Part shown: positions 51,967-61,177 of the stretch, in pieces | Position numbering within the stretch: the stretch's first letter is position 1 | Layout: every line of letters begins with the position of its first letter | Assembly: GCF_003668995.1 (NCBI RefSeq) | Contig: NZ_CP033068.1 | Location: 4,278,001-4,342,000 of the forward strand | Direction of reading: 5' to 3' | Length of the DNA stretch: 64,000 nt | Source of the DNA: Flavobacterium sp. 140616W15 | Lineage (GTDB): Bacteria; Bacteroidota; Bacteroidia; Flavobacteriales; Flavobacteriaceae | Made by a program: the position numbers and the translations under genes | The notes under the pieces: generated by a model | The model's database searches: none | Seen by the model: the letters and a program-made list of their open reading frames with translations, nothing else | What the model was told of the DNA's origin: nothing

Positions 51967-53597
51967 TAATTAGTTGCTTTTTTTAGTTCCACAGAGTTTA
52001 ATATACGGTCTGCAATATCATTAGCATAAGTATCTCCTTCTTCGTGAAAAATCATTATTTGTTGTAATCCGCCTTCTTGGCTAAATAAAAGAATTTCATA
52101 ATACATTTTAGTACTTGATTTGCTACCTTCATCTATGCTTGAGAAAGTTCCATATCCTTTAATTCCGCGAATTCCTTCTTTAGTTTCAAAATCCTCTTCT
52201 TTTACAATCATGTTTCGAGCTCCTTGCGCTTCGATAGTTTTGATGGTAACTTCTAATGATTTTGATAAATCAATTTGAGTTTCTTGTTTGTATTTTAAAG
52301 TTGAAATCATCAATGAGAAATTATCAACCAAGCTTCCGTATCCAAAAGATTGCATTTCTTTGATTAAAGCCAATCCTTCTTTAGGTAAGGTTTTGGTTAA
52401 ATCCATTCGTTTTAAAACCTTAGGAGTTTCAATCAATATACCTGGATTTCCATAATCACTTTTTACCCATTCTCCTTCTAACAATTCTTTAGATGGATGT
52501 CCGATGATATTATCTTTTACATAAGTAAATCCCTTAGTGGCAATAAAATATCCAGTAACAATAATAATCAGGAATAAAACGGTAGCTACAGATAAAGCAA
52601 TACGTTTGTTGCGTTTTTTTAGTAATTGAAGTTTTATTTGTTTTTGTCTTTGAGCTTCGTTTAATAAAGTATCTTCTTCAACAACTACTTCTACAGGAAT
52701 TGCGCTGTCTAGAGTAAGGATTACTTTTTGAATTTTATTTCGGTCTTCAGTAATTTCAAAATCCAATGGTTTAGATTTTGCAAACTTAACTAAATCGGCT
52801 TGTTTCAGTACACGTTCAAGGTTCTCAACTGTTTCTGGCGTAAGTGTCATTTTCTTTTTTAAAGAAGCGGCTCTAATACCTTGTATTAACTCAGAAGTTG
52901 TGCTTTCCATTGCAGGAATTTCTATGGCTTCCTCAATATAATTTCTAGCAATATCGGTCAATTCACTATAATAAGCTTTGACTTCTCCTTTTTGCCAAAG
53001 TTCTTTTTTCTCTAATGTATTAAGCAAGCTAGTTGCTTTTTCGATAGGAGTTTTATAAACTTCTTCTTCTATTTTTTTCTGTTGTCTTTTTTTGATAAAC
53101 CAATATACCAAAACACCAATTCCTATAATTAAAACAAGAGCCAAAAGATATTTCCACCAATCACCAATTTGATTTTCAACTTTAGTAATGTCTTTAATAT
53201 CATACATTTTTTGTTGCAACGTATCAACTTTCACATTGGCAACTTCTACTCGAATAGAATCGGATAGGTAAGGTTTTTTATCAATAAGAATTTGAATACT
53301 TGGAATGGTATATCTTCCAGAATCAAATTGTGTTAAACCATATTTCTTAATCAGTTCATAACGGTCTTCTTTTTTGACAGTATCAATAGGATAAGATTTA
53401 ATTACCTCAAGTGCGCCAATGTTTTTAAGTTTAGGAAAAACAACTTTCGATTTAGAATCGACCGTAGTTTTAAGGGTTAGCTTAAATTCAGCTCCAATTT
53501 TATTTTTAGTCGTATCTATACTAGTCTCAATCTGTTTTTGTTGTGCAAAAACAGTTGCGGATAGTAAGAATAAAAATATGTAAAGTTTTAATTTCAT
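51966..53597 (-). CDS. Bat-operon membrane protein with BatD-like N-terminus (DUF4381-like)
   Basis: 543 residues. Signal peptide MKLKLYIFLFLLSATVFAQ. The first 130 residues resemble a short BatD-like beta domain. A first membrane helix lies near 150 (YLLALVLIIGIGVLVYWFIK), then a DUF4381-like cytoplasmic helical part with GEVKAYYSELTDIARNYIEE, a second helix near 335 (IALSVATVLFLIIIVTGYFI), and a soluble C-terminal domain that I do not recognise. The extra C-terminal half is longer than I expect for this position. Between DUF58 and batA genes. Confidence 0.82.
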   Translation of the reverse strand: MKLKLYIFLFLLSATVFAQQKQIETSIDTTKNKIGAEFKLTLKTTVDSKSKVVFPKLKNIGALEVIKSYPIDTVKKEDRYELIKKYGLTQFDSGRYTIPSIQILIDKKPYLSDSIRVEVANVKVDTLQQKMYDIKDITKVENQIGDWWKYLLALVLIIGIGVLVYWFIKKRQQKKIEEEVYKTPIEKATSLLNTLEKKELWQKGEVKAYYSELTDIARNYIEEAIEIPAMESTTSELIQGIRAASLKKKMTLTPETVENLERVLKQADLVKFAKSKPLDFEITEDRNKIQKVILTLDSAIPVEVVVEEDTLLNEAQRQKQIKLQLLKKRNKRIALSVATVLFLIIIVTGYFIATKGFTYVKDNIIGHPSKELLEGEWVKSDYGNPGILIETPKVLKRMDLTKTLPKEGLALIKEMQSFGYGSLVDNFSLMISTLKYKQETQIDLSKSLEVTIKTIEAQGARNMIVKEEDFETKEGIRGIKGYGTFSSIDEGSKSSTKMYYEILLFSQEGGLQQIMIFHEEGDTYANDIADRILNSVELKKATN

Positions 53598-53706
53598 TTG
53601 ATTAATGATTTCAGATTTTAGTCTAAAATGAATGCTTAAAAAGACGTTGAAGGTACATATTTAAGCGAATTTTATTTTTTAATTTATGTCTTCAGATTTT
53701 GTTTAA

Positions 53707-53742
53707 ATCCAATAATCTAAGAAGTCTAATAATCTAATTTCT
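53707..53742. repeat. Word repeat AATCTAAGAAGTCTAATAATC upstream of the DUF4381-like gene
   Basis: Short words AATAATCTAA, GAAGTCTAAT, AATCTAATTT; the same vocabulary as the longer element at 57650-57780. Confidence 0.5.
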
Positions 53743-54606
53743 TTATCTCGATTTAAAATAGCCTAATAATTTGGTTACATAACTTTCATCGACACGGGTG
53801 TTTACAACACCAGCCCCCGATTTGCTGAACGTTTCTTTAAAATAATTCACTTTACTATGATAATGTTTTTCATAGTTTGCGCGTATTGTTTTTGAGCCTG
53901 TATTGATTAATTGTGTTTTGCCAGTTTCGGCATCAAGCATAGAAACCATTCCGATATTTGGTATCTTTTCTTCTCGAATGTCATATACTCGAATGCCTGT
54001 AATATCATGTTTTTTAGAAGCAATTTTCAATGTATGCTCATAATCATCTGACATGAAATCGGAGATTACAAAAACGATAGCTTTCTTTTTTTGTGTTCCT
54101 GATAAAAACTTTAATGCTTGAGCGACATCAGTTTTATTACTTTTAGGTTCAAATTCGATTAATTCACGAATGATACGTAATACATGAGATCTTCCTTTTT
54201 TAGGTGGAATATATAATTCGATTATATCCGAAAATAAAATCAATCCTATTTTGTCATTATTCTGTGTTGCTGAGAAAGCCATTGTTGCGGCAATTTCGGT
54301 TACGATATCTTTCTTAAATTGACTTTTTGAACCGAAATTTTCAGAACCCGAAATGTCCACCATAAGCACCATGGTAAGTTCGCGTTCTTCTTCAAAAACC
54401 TTTACATGGGCCTCATTATAACGTGCTGTTACATTCCAATCAATAGCACGAATGTCATCACCATATTGATATTGACGCACTTCGCTAAAAGTCATTCCTC
54501 GTCCTTTGAATGAAGAATGGTATTCTCCCGAAAAGATATGATTACTCAATCTTTTGGTTTTTATTTCTATTTTACGTACTTTTTTTAAGAGGTCTTTTGT
54601 ATCCAT
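53743..54606 (-). CDS. DUF58 domain protein (VWA-like)
   Basis: 287 residues. N-terminal KTKRLSNHIFSGEYHSSFKG and EVRQYQYGDDIRAIDWNVTA mark the DUF58 family. A VWA-like domain follows (VLMVDISGSENFGSKSQ; FVISDFMSDDYEHTL). Usually partners the MoxR AAA protein, encoded directly upstream. Probable role in envelope or oxidative stress via the Bat complex. Confidence 0.92.
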   Translation of the reverse strand: MDTKDLLKKVRKIEIKTKRLSNHIFSGEYHSSFKGRGMTFSEVRQYQYGDDIRAIDWNVTARYNEAHVKVFEEERELTMVLMVDISGSENFGSKSQFKKDIVTEIAATMAFSATQNNDKIGLILFSDIIELYIPPKKGRSHVLRIIRELIEFEPKSNKTDVAQALKFLSGTQKKKAIVFVISDFMSDDYEHTLKIASKKHDITGIRVYDIREEKIPNIGMVSMLDAETGKTQLINTGSKTIRANYEKHYHSKVNYFKETFSKSGAGVVNTRVDESYVTKLLGYFKSR

Positions 54607-54683
54607 TTTATTTGTTTAAAGTTTAAAAGTTTCAAGTTTCATGTTAGTTATCCCAACATGAAACTTGAAACATTAAACAAATT
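54607..54683. repeat. Inverted word repeat between moxR and the DUF58 gene
   Basis: TTTCAAGTTTCATGTT and, across a short loop, AACATGAAACTTGAAAC, with outer TTTGTTTAAAGTTT / ATTAAACAAATTT. It could form a long hairpin within the operon transcript. Confidence 0.65.
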
Positions 54684-55688
54684 TTAAGGTACTTCAATTT
54701 CGTTTACAATTTTATTGATGATGTCAACGGAAGTTATGTTTTCTGCTTCTGCTTCGTAAGTAATACCTACTCTATGGCGTAATACATCATGTACAACTGC
54801 ACGAACATCTTCTGGTATTACATAGCCACGACGTTTAATAAAAGCGTAACATTTAGCGGCATTGGCTAAGTTGATACTTCCACGTGGAGATGCTCCAAAA
54901 CTGATAAGTGGTTTTAAGTCGGCTAATTTATATTTTTCAGGGTAACGTGTTGCGAAAATAATATCTAGAATGTATTTCTCTATTTTTTCGTCCATATAAA
55001 CTTCACGAACAGCTTCTTGTGCACGTAAAATTTGATCTACAGAAACAACAGCATTTACCTTTTCGTAACTTCCTTTTAGATTCTGGCGAATTACTAAACG
55101 TTCTTCATCCATTTTAGGATAATCAATTACCGTTTTAAGCATAAAACGATCGACTTGCGCTTCTGGAAGCTGGTATGTTCCTTCTTGTTCAACAGGGTTT
55201 TGAGTTGCTAGTACTAAAAACGGACGATCTAGTTTAAAAGTAGTGTCACCAATAGTTACTTGCTTTTCTTGCATCGCCTCCAAAAGTGCTGATTGTACTT
55301 TGGCTGGAGCACGGTTAATTTCATCGGCAAGAACGAAATTAGCGAAAATTGGTCCTTTTTTTATAGAAAATTCATTTTGCTTAATGTTGTAAATCATTGT
55401 ACCAACAACATCGGCAGGTAATAAGTCAGGTGTAAATTGAATACGGCTGAATGAACCTTGCACTGCTTGTGACAGCGTATTTATCGCAAGAGTCTTTGCT
55501 AATCCAGGTACTCCTTCTAACAAAATATGGCCTTGACCAAGAAGCCCGATTAACAAACGTTCGACCATATGTTTCTGACCCACAATAACTTTGTTCATTT
55601 CCATTGTGAGAAGGTCTATAAAAGCACTTTCTCTTTCAATTTTTTCATTGATCGCTCTAATGTCTAAAGTCGTTGTATTTTCTTCCAT
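54684..55688 (-). CDS. moxR: MoxR-family AAA+ ATPase
   Basis: 334 residues. Walker A HILLEGVPGLAKTLAINTL near residue 60, Walker B FVLADEINRAP, sensor-1 LATQNPVEQEGTYQLPEAQ (with D-R-F arginine finger following). Chaperone-like ATPase expected to act on the VWA proteins encoded downstream. First gene of the Bat operon; an upstream spacer of 210 bases divides it from a divergent aldo/keto reductase. Confidence 0.94.
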   Translation of the reverse strand: MEENTTTLDIRAINEKIERESAFIDLLTMEMNKVIVGQKHMVERLLIGLLGQGHILLEGVPGLAKTLAINTLSQAVQGSFSRIQFTPDLLPADVVGTMIYNIKQNEFSIKKGPIFANFVLADEINRAPAKVQSALLEAMQEKQVTIGDTTFKLDRPFLVLATQNPVEQEGTYQLPEAQVDRFMLKTVIDYPKMDEERLVIRQNLKGSYEKVNAVVSVDQILRAQEAVREVYMDEKIEKYILDIIFATRYPEKYKLADLKPLISFGASPRGSINLANAAKCYAFIKRRGYVIPEDVRAVVHDVLRHRVGITYEAEAENITSVDIINKIVNEIEVP

Positions 55689-55900
55689 ATAAATATTTTT
55701 AAAACCTTGAATTTAATGCCTTACTTTTGAGAGTGCAAATTGAATATTTTTTGAGAAGTAAGATGTTAAAGAATGGTTAAAACTTCGGGCAAAGATCTAA
55801 TTTTAAGGATGAATTGTGAATCTATTTTTATATTTTTAAGAACTTTGATGATTATGCTTTACAAAGCAAGATTTATTACTACAAATAATGTTATATTACC

Positions 55901-56773
55901 ATGAGCAAAACACTATTATCGCCTATAATTGTGGGCACTATGAATTGGGGAGTTTGGGATAAAAATCTAACTCCCAACGAAATGGAAAATCTTATCCAAA
56001 TATGTTTAGAGAATAAAATAAGCACTTTTGATCTTGCAGATATTTATGGTTCGTATACCACTGAAGCAGACTTTGGAAAAGCATTCGCAGGAAGTAAAAT
56101 TTCAAGAGAGAAATTACAACTGATTTCTAAGTGTGGAATTCAAATGATTGCCGAAAACAGAAAAAATACAATTAAGCATTACGACTATTCGAAAGAATAC
56201 ATCATTTGGTCTGTAGAAAATTCTTTAAAGAACCTAAAAACGGATTATTTAGATGTTTTTTTATTGCATAGACCTAGCCCCTTAATGCAAGCTGATGAAA
56301 TTGCAGAAGCTGTTGAAAAGCTTAGAACAGAAGGTAAAATTGTTGATTTTGGTTTGTCAAATTTTACAACTTCACAGACTGAATTAATCCGTCAAAAAAT
56401 TGATGTTAGTTATAATCAAGTACAATTTTCGGCTACAAATTACGAGCCGATGGTAGATGGTAGTTTTGATTATATGCAAATGCATGGAATTCGTCCAATG
56501 TCTTGGAATCCATTAGGTACTATTTTTAGAGAAGACAATAAAAAAACACGAAGATTAAAGAAGTTATTAGCAACATTGGTTTCTAAATATAGTTTAGGTT
56601 CAGATACTATTTTATTAAGTTGGATTTTAAGCCATCCTGCAAAAGCGATTCCTATTGCTGGAACAGTAAATGTGGCCAGAATTCAAGCGTTGATGAAAGC
56701 AGTGGAATTACAATTAGAAAAAGAAGATTGGTTTGCTATTTGGACAGAAAGTATGGGAGATGATGTGCCTTAA
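55901..56773 (+). CDS. Aldo/keto reductase
   Basis: 290 residues, NADPH-dependent TIM-barrel oxidoreductase. DLADIYGSYTTEADFGKAF gives the catalytic Asp and Tyr; LISKCGIQ the Lys; FLLHRPSP the His. C-terminal WILSHPAKAIPIAGTVNVAR binds NADPH. Similar to E. coli YdhF. Substrate unknown. Followed by a short-chain dehydrogenase on the same strand. Confidence 0.9.
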   Translation: MSKTLLSPIIVGTMNWGVWDKNLTPNEMENLIQICLENKISTFDLADIYGSYTTEADFGKAFAGSKISREKLQLISKCGIQMIAENRKNTIKHYDYSKEYIIWSVENSLKNLKTDYLDVFLLHRPSPLMQADEIAEAVEKLRTEGKIVDFGLSNFTTSQTELIRQKIDVSYNQVQFSATNYEPMVDGSFDYMQMHGIRPMSWNPLGTIFREDNKKTRRLKKLLATLVSKYSLGSDTILLSWILSHPAKAIPIAGTVNVARIQALMKAVELQLEKEDWFAIWTESMGDDVP

Positions 56774-56818
56774 TTTTTAGTGTTTAGTTTACAGTTTTTA
56801 GTATTCAGCTAAATCGAT
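56774..56818. repeat. TTTTTAGT/TTTACAGT word repeat after the aldo/keto reductase
   Basis: Words TTTTTAGTGTTTAGTTTACAG and TTTTTAGTATTCAGC resemble the inverted repeat at 11066-11168. Confidence 0.5.
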
Positions 56819-56829
56819 TAAAAAAACAT

Positions 56830-56876
56830 TTGCCACAGATTATAAGAAATAATTTTAATCTTCTGATCTGTGGCAA
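56830..56876. repeat. Inverted repeat TTGCCACAGAT...ATCTGTGGCAA
   Basis: Perfect 11-bp arms (56830-56840 and 56866-56876) around an AT loop. I recall similar CCACAGATT elements between genes in this phylum. It lies just upstream of the dehydrogenase start and may affect mRNA folding. Confidence 0.7.
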
Positions 56877-56892
56877 TAAAATAAAAACAAGA

Positions 56893-57645
56893 ATGAAAAA
56901 AACAGTTCTAATTACTGGAGCCACAAGTGGTATAGGTAAAGCCACTGCACAATTAATGGCAAAAAACAACTACAAAGTGGTGCTTTGCGGACGACGTATT
57001 GATCGATTGACGGAATTGGAAAAAGAGCTTTCGGAATATACTGAAGTACATATATTAGCATTTGATGTTCGTGATAAAAAAGCCGTTTCAGAGTCTATTG
57101 GTTCCTTGCCAGAATCATTTTCTGTTATCGATATCCTTATTAATAATGCAGGAAATGCTCACGGATTGGATCCAATTCAGACAGGTGATTTAGACGATTG
57201 GGATGCTATGATAGATATAAATGTAAAAGGACTTTTGTATGTTTCTAAAGCAATTATACCGCAAATGACTGAAAGGAAATCGGGGCATATTATTAATATT
57301 GGTTCAACTGCAGCCAAAGAAGTGTATCCTAATGGGAATGTGTATTGTGGTACAAAACATGCTGTTGATGCGATTAGTCAAGGAATGCGAATAGATCTAA
57401 ATCCATTCGGAATTAGAGTAGGCGCAATTCATCCAGGTATGGTTGAGACTGAATTTAGCGAAGTGCGTTTTAAAGGAGATGCAGATAGGGCTTCAAATGT
57501 TTATAAAGGGTTTGCTCCTTTACAAGCAGAAGATATTGCTGATATTATTCATTTTGTGGTTTCAAGACCTTATCATGTAAATATTGCGGATTTAGTTGTT
57601 ATGAGTACGGCTCAAGCTTCATCAACGATAGTAAAAAGGGACTAG
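56893..57645 (+). CDS. Short-chain dehydrogenase/reductase
   Basis: 250 residues. Start ATG 56893 (MKKTVLITGATSGIGKATAQ), because the open frame before it reads the hairpin element. Cofactor motif TGATSGIG at 8-15, NNAG near 88, catalytic Ser in INIGSTAAKE and YxxxK in VYCGTKHAVDA. The family acts on serine/3-hydroxy acids or sugars (YdfG-like); exact substrate open. Confidence 0.9.
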   Translation: MKKTVLITGATSGIGKATAQLMAKNNYKVVLCGRRIDRLTELEKELSEYTEVHILAFDVRDKKAVSESIGSLPESFSVIDILINNAGNAHGLDPIQTGDLDDWDAMIDINVKGLLYVSKAIIPQMTERKSGHIINIGSTAAKEVYPNGNVYCGTKHAVDAISQGMRIDLNPFGIRVGAIHPGMVETEFSEVRFKGDADRASNVYKGFAPLQAEDIADIIHFVVSRPYHVNIADLVVMSTAQASSTIVKRD

Positions 57646-57649
57646 CTTA

Positions 57650-57780
57650 GATTTTTAGACTAACTTAGACTTCTTAGATTTGAAGTTTATGCAATCCAAG
57701 TAATCTAAGAAGTTAAAGATTCAAAAAGTCCGACAGTCTAAGAAGTCTAAAATTCTAACAATCTAAGAAGTCTAAAAATA
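57650..57780. repeat. AGACTTCTTAGATT / AATCTAAGAAGTCT word repeat
   Basis: The spacer consists almost wholly of TTAGACTTCTTAGATT and its inverse AATCTAAGAAGTCTAAA, repeated several times with small changes. The arms can pair. It runs up to the next start codon; no gene within. Confidence 0.75.
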
Positions 57781-58923
57781 ATGATCAATAAACGTCTTTT
57801 AATAAAAAATCTACTCGCACATAATGATGAGAGTAGTTTTTATGATAAAAAAAGGCAATTAAATTTGCATTCTCGTGAAGGGAAGGCAAAGTTTTTAAAA
57901 CATATTTGTGCGTTATCTAATTCTAATCCAACTAATAATTCTTATATAGTTGTAGGGGTTGAGGATCAGGACAATGAGATTGTAGGTGATGATTTTTTTG
58001 ACGATAGTCGAATTCAGAATCTGGTCAATGCTTTTCTTGAAAATCCACCAAAAATTCAATATGAAAATGTGCCTTTTCCTAATCTTCCAAAAGATAAAGT
58101 GATAGGATTGGTTACAATTAAACCCAAAAGTAAAATATCATATTTCAAAAAAGGAATTCACACTATTATTGCCAATAGTGTTTTTATTAGGCGAGGAAGT
58201 AATTCGGTTCCAGTTGAAGGAAGAGAAGTTGAGAAAAATTATCAGAATACCGAAACAGTAATCGGGATCGAAAATAATTCACGTAATAGTATAGAATATA
58301 CACTAGATGGTGTAATTGATTTTATGAATTTTAGACATAAGGATATGTCGCCAAAGTATAAAGTTTTTAAGGAGTTATTTGTGATTTGTTGGGCAGGAGT
58401 TCCGAATAAGTCTCGTGACAAAACATTTTTATCTCGGGTTGATATTGAACTAATAAATGAGCAAATTAAGTTGTTTTATTCGGCTCAGGATGTGGTTACG
58501 ATTACTTATGATGAAGATAGTTTTACTATTTTGGAATATGTCCCACTAGGACTAAATGACAAAACAAGTTATTATCCGTTAGAAAAGCAAACAATTCATT
58601 TTTTTGATAATGGTTACTATAAAATTGATAGAGAAATACTTTTTCAACCACCAGAATTTAATAGAAAAATGCTATTTCATATATACAATTCCAATATTGC
58701 TTTACTGGCTAAATTACAAAAAGGACTTGTTTTATCTAATCGGGAAATGATAGATTTAGAGAACTTGCCCTCTACTTTTATGATCTGCTATCTTAATGGT
58801 TTTGAAGATGCTAAGCAAAAATTAATTGATGCTAAGCTTCTTTTAAAACCGTTTACTCAAGTTTATTTGTCCTTTAAGGAAGCTTTACGAATTTTACGAA
58901 AGATGAAATATGATGTTCAATAA
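57781..58923 (+). CDS. AlbA_2/Schlafen-type ATP-binding or DNA-binding domain protein
   Basis: 380 residues. The N-terminal 140 residues fit AlbA_2 (divergent AAA_4): LNLHSREGKAKFLKHICALS, NSYIVVGVEDQDNEIVGDDF, VFIRRGSNSVPVE. The C-terminal half is not recognised. Such proteins act in nucleic-acid binding, regulation or defence, and are often lone genes. Stands alone between word-repeat spacers; no toxin or nuclease partner adjoins it. Confidence 0.8.
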   Translation: MINKRLLIKNLLAHNDESSFYDKKRQLNLHSREGKAKFLKHICALSNSNPTNNSYIVVGVEDQDNEIVGDDFFDDSRIQNLVNAFLENPPKIQYENVPFPNLPKDKVIGLVTIKPKSKISYFKKGIHTIIANSVFIRRGSNSVPVEGREVEKNYQNTETVIGIENNSRNSIEYTLDGVIDFMNFRHKDMSPKYKVFKELFVICWAGVPNKSRDKTFLSRVDIELINEQIKLFYSAQDVVTITYDEDSFTILEYVPLGLNDKTSYYPLEKQTIHFFDNGYYKIDREILFQPPEFNRKMLFHIYNSNIALLAKLQKGLVLSNREMIDLENLPSTFMICYLNGFEDAKQKLIDAKLLLKPFTQVYLSFKEALRILRKMKYDVQ

Positions 58924-59145
58924 AGGTACTGAGGTTCTAAGAGGCAAAGGTTCAAAGGTTTCTGTGGATACGCACCGCAATGTATCTAATTTTTTGTAGA
59001 TGAGAATTAGTAAGTTTGTTTCGCAAAGATTTTCTGTAGAGACGCACTGCAGTGCGTCTGAAGTTTTTTGCAAAATCCTACAAATGGCATCTAGTGAAAT
59101 TTTCCGTAGAGACGCGCCGTAGTGCGTCTAACTTATAGAGACCTA
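58924..59145. repeat. Three copies of a GTAGAGACGCACTGCAGTGCGTCT element
   Basis: Copies at 58963-58987 (diverged), 59034-59059 (the best palindrome, GACGCACTGCAGTGCGTC) and 59105-59129. Between them run words such as TCGCAAAGATTTT and AGTTTTTTGCAAAATC. The family is GC-rich compared with the region and recalls dispersed GAGACGC elements of other bacteria. No gene is visible in this spacer. Confidence 0.75.
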
Positions 59146-59166
59146 ATTTTAAAATTCAAACAAGAA

Positions 59167-59910
59167 TTATTTAAAAACTAAATAGTCATTTACCTTTTCA
59201 TAAGGTAGTACTAATTCTTTTGGGCCATCGGCATATGAAGCAACTTCATAGGAGTTATAATAAAGTAGTAATCCTTCTTTTGTATAAAAAATATTCAAAG
59301 GCAGATTAAATTTTTCATTCTCAAACATTAAACCCGTTGCATTGATACTTCCAGTGGCAGGAATTTTATATTTGTTTCTGAATTCTTTTTCGGCGAAAGC
59401 CTTAAAGTCTTTTTCGCTTTTAAATAATTGATTGTTTGTAATTGTCTTTCCAGTTTTAGGATTAAACAATAAAGAACGATATCCTTGATAACCGTGAGCG
59501 CCACCAGTAAAGGTGTAATGGTTTATTTTTATATTTAAAATACTATCTGACTGGTGTTCTACATTGCCCTCAATTTTGGCTTCCCAGCCGAATGTATCAT
59601 CAGGGAATTTTTTACGCATTTCTTCATAAGAACCAATAAAGGAAGTTGTTAGTTCATTGTAGTCTGTTGATTCAAAAGGTTTTTCTCCAAAATAAACGAT
59701 TTCTTTTAAAATAGAAAAAACTTTTTTATTAATGCTATCTGATACGATTGGGACATTTTGAGCAATTGGGATTTTTATACTAATTTGTGGACAATTACTT
59801 TTACAAGGCAAACTTGACTTCTTTTCAAATGTTTGTTCTTTGAACGAAAGTTCTCTAGTACAACTTGATAAAATAAAAAGGGTTACGAGTAAAAAGGTGT
59901 AATGTTTCAT
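59167..59910 (-). CDS. DUF4163/DUF3298 lipoprotein
   Basis: 247 residues. Lipobox in LFILSSCTREL. PdaC-like DUF4163 in the middle (INHYTFTGGAHGYQGYRSLL) and DUF3298 at the end (FYTKEGLLLYYNSYEVASYA, then DGPKELVLPYEKV), as in RsiV-like anti-sigma or sugar-binding proteins. No sigma factor adjoins it, so ligand binding in the periplasm is the safer guess. Confidence 0.85.
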   Translation of the reverse strand: MKHYTFLLVTLFILSSCTRELSFKEQTFEKKSSLPCKSNCPQISIKIPIAQNVPIVSDSINKKVFSILKEIVYFGEKPFESTDYNELTTSFIGSYEEMRKKFPDDTFGWEAKIEGNVEHQSDSILNIKINHYTFTGGAHGYQGYRSLLFNPKTGKTITNNQLFKSEKDFKAFAEKEFRNKYKIPATGSINATGLMFENEKFNLPLNIFYTKEGLLLYYNSYEVASYADGPKELVLPYEKVNDYLVFK

Positions 59911-59951
59911 CTTGAAAATGTTAATTAATTACAAAGGTATCAACTTGTAAC

Positions 59952-59981
59952 TTGATTAAAATAAATTAAAGGGTAAATTTG
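59952..59981 (+). promoter_or_regulatory. Promoter of the metB-like gene
   Basis: TTG at 59952-59954, 19 bases, then TAAATTTG at 59974-59981: a full Bacteroidota promoter match, 33 bases before the ATG at 60015. Confidence 0.75.
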
Positions 59982-60014
59982 TAGAACATTTTAGTGTTAC
60001 AAAAATATAAAGAT

Positions 60015-61157
60015 ATGAAATTCAATACAAAAGTTATACATGGTGGGCAACATCATGACCCAAGTACAGGAGCAGTAATGCCTCCAGTGTATCAAACATC
60101 GACATTTATTCAAACAAGTCCAGGGCAACCTCTAGGAGATTATGAATATAGTAGAGCATCGAATCCTACTAGATCTGCTCTTGAGAATGCATTGGCAAGT
60201 ATTGAAAACGGAACACGTGGATTAGCTTTTTCATCTGGATTAGCGGCCACAGATTGTATTTTGCGTTCTTTTAAGGCAGGTGATGAAATTATTGCTATGG
60301 ACGATTTATATGGTGGAACATATCGTATGTTTACTCGTATTTATAAAGATTCAGGAATAAAATTCCATTTTGTGGATATGAATGATATTGCAAAATTTAA
60401 ATCTTTAATAAACGAAAATACAAAGTTGGTTTGGGTAGAAACACCAACAAATCCATTAATGAAATTAGCAGACATTGAAGAAATAGCTAAAATCACTAAG
60501 GATAAAAAAATATTATTTGCAGTAGATAATACCTTTGCAACACCTTACTTACAAAAGCCTCTTGATTTAGGAGCAGATATTGTAATGCATTCTGCAACTA
60601 AATATTTAGGAGGACATTCAGATGTTATTGCAGGAGCTTTAATCGTAAAAGATGAAGCTTTGGGGGACCAATTACATTTTCAACAATTTGCTACAGGTGC
60701 AACTCTTGGGCCAATGGATAGTTTCTTGGTTTTGAGAGGTATTAAAACACTTCATTTACGTGTGCAAAGACACTGTGAGAATGGAGAAAAAGTAGTTGAA
60801 TTTTTAAGTAATCATCCTAAAATAGCAACAGTTTATTATCCAGGTTTACCGAGCCATCCATTTCATGAAATTGCCAAAAAACAAATGAAAGCTTTCGGAG
60901 GAATGGTTTCATTTACTTTTGTTTCTGGTAAAAAAGAAGATTCAATTAATTTCTTAGAAAAATTGAAAGTGTTTACTCTGGCAGAATCTTTAGGTGGAGT
61001 AGAATCTTTGGCAAATCATCCTGCTTTAATGACTCATGCTTCAATTCCTGCAGATAAGAGAGCAGAAGTTGGAATCACAGATGATTTAGTTCGATTAAGT
61101 GTTGGTATCGAGGATGCAGAAGATTTAATTGCTGATTTAAAGCAAGCTTTAGAATGA
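60015..61157 (+). CDS. Cystathionine gamma-synthase/lyase-type PLP enzyme
   Basis: 380 residues; start ATG 60015 (MKFNTKVIHGGQHHDPSTGA), since the earlier TTG adds nothing conserved. Cys/Met metabolism PLP family: YEYSRASNPTRSALENALA, FSSGLAATDC, DDLYGGTYRMF, VDNTFATPYLQKPL, and the PLP lysine in MHSATKYLGGHSDVIAG. C-terminal SLGGVESLANHPALMTHASI is typical of MetB/MetC/CGL. Sequence alone does not decide between gamma-synthase and lyase; no met genes adjoin it. Confidence 0.9.
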   Translation: MKFNTKVIHGGQHHDPSTGAVMPPVYQTSTFIQTSPGQPLGDYEYSRASNPTRSALENALASIENGTRGLAFSSGLAATDCILRSFKAGDEIIAMDDLYGGTYRMFTRIYKDSGIKFHFVDMNDIAKFKSLINENTKLVWVETPTNPLMKLADIEEIAKITKDKKILFAVDNTFATPYLQKPLDLGADIVMHSATKYLGGHSDVIAGALIVKDEALGDQLHFQQFATGATLGPMDSFLVLRGIKTLHLRVQRHCENGEKVVEFLSNHPKIATVYYPGLPSHPFHEIAKKQMKAFGGMVSFTFVSGKKEDSINFLEKLKVFTLAESLGGVESLANHPALMTHASIPADKRAEVGITDDLVRLSVGIEDAEDLIADLKQALE

Positions 61158-61177
61158 TAAAAATTGTTTACAAATAT

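Noticed and set aside
56830..56892. Earlier TTG start for the short-chain dehydrogenase
   Set aside because: The 21 extra codons read the CCACAGAT inverted repeat; the Rossmann strand begins right after the ATG at 56893.
57650..57780. Repeats resembling a CRISPR array
   Set aside because: Words are of uneven length and orientation with no regular unique spacers, and no cas genes are near.
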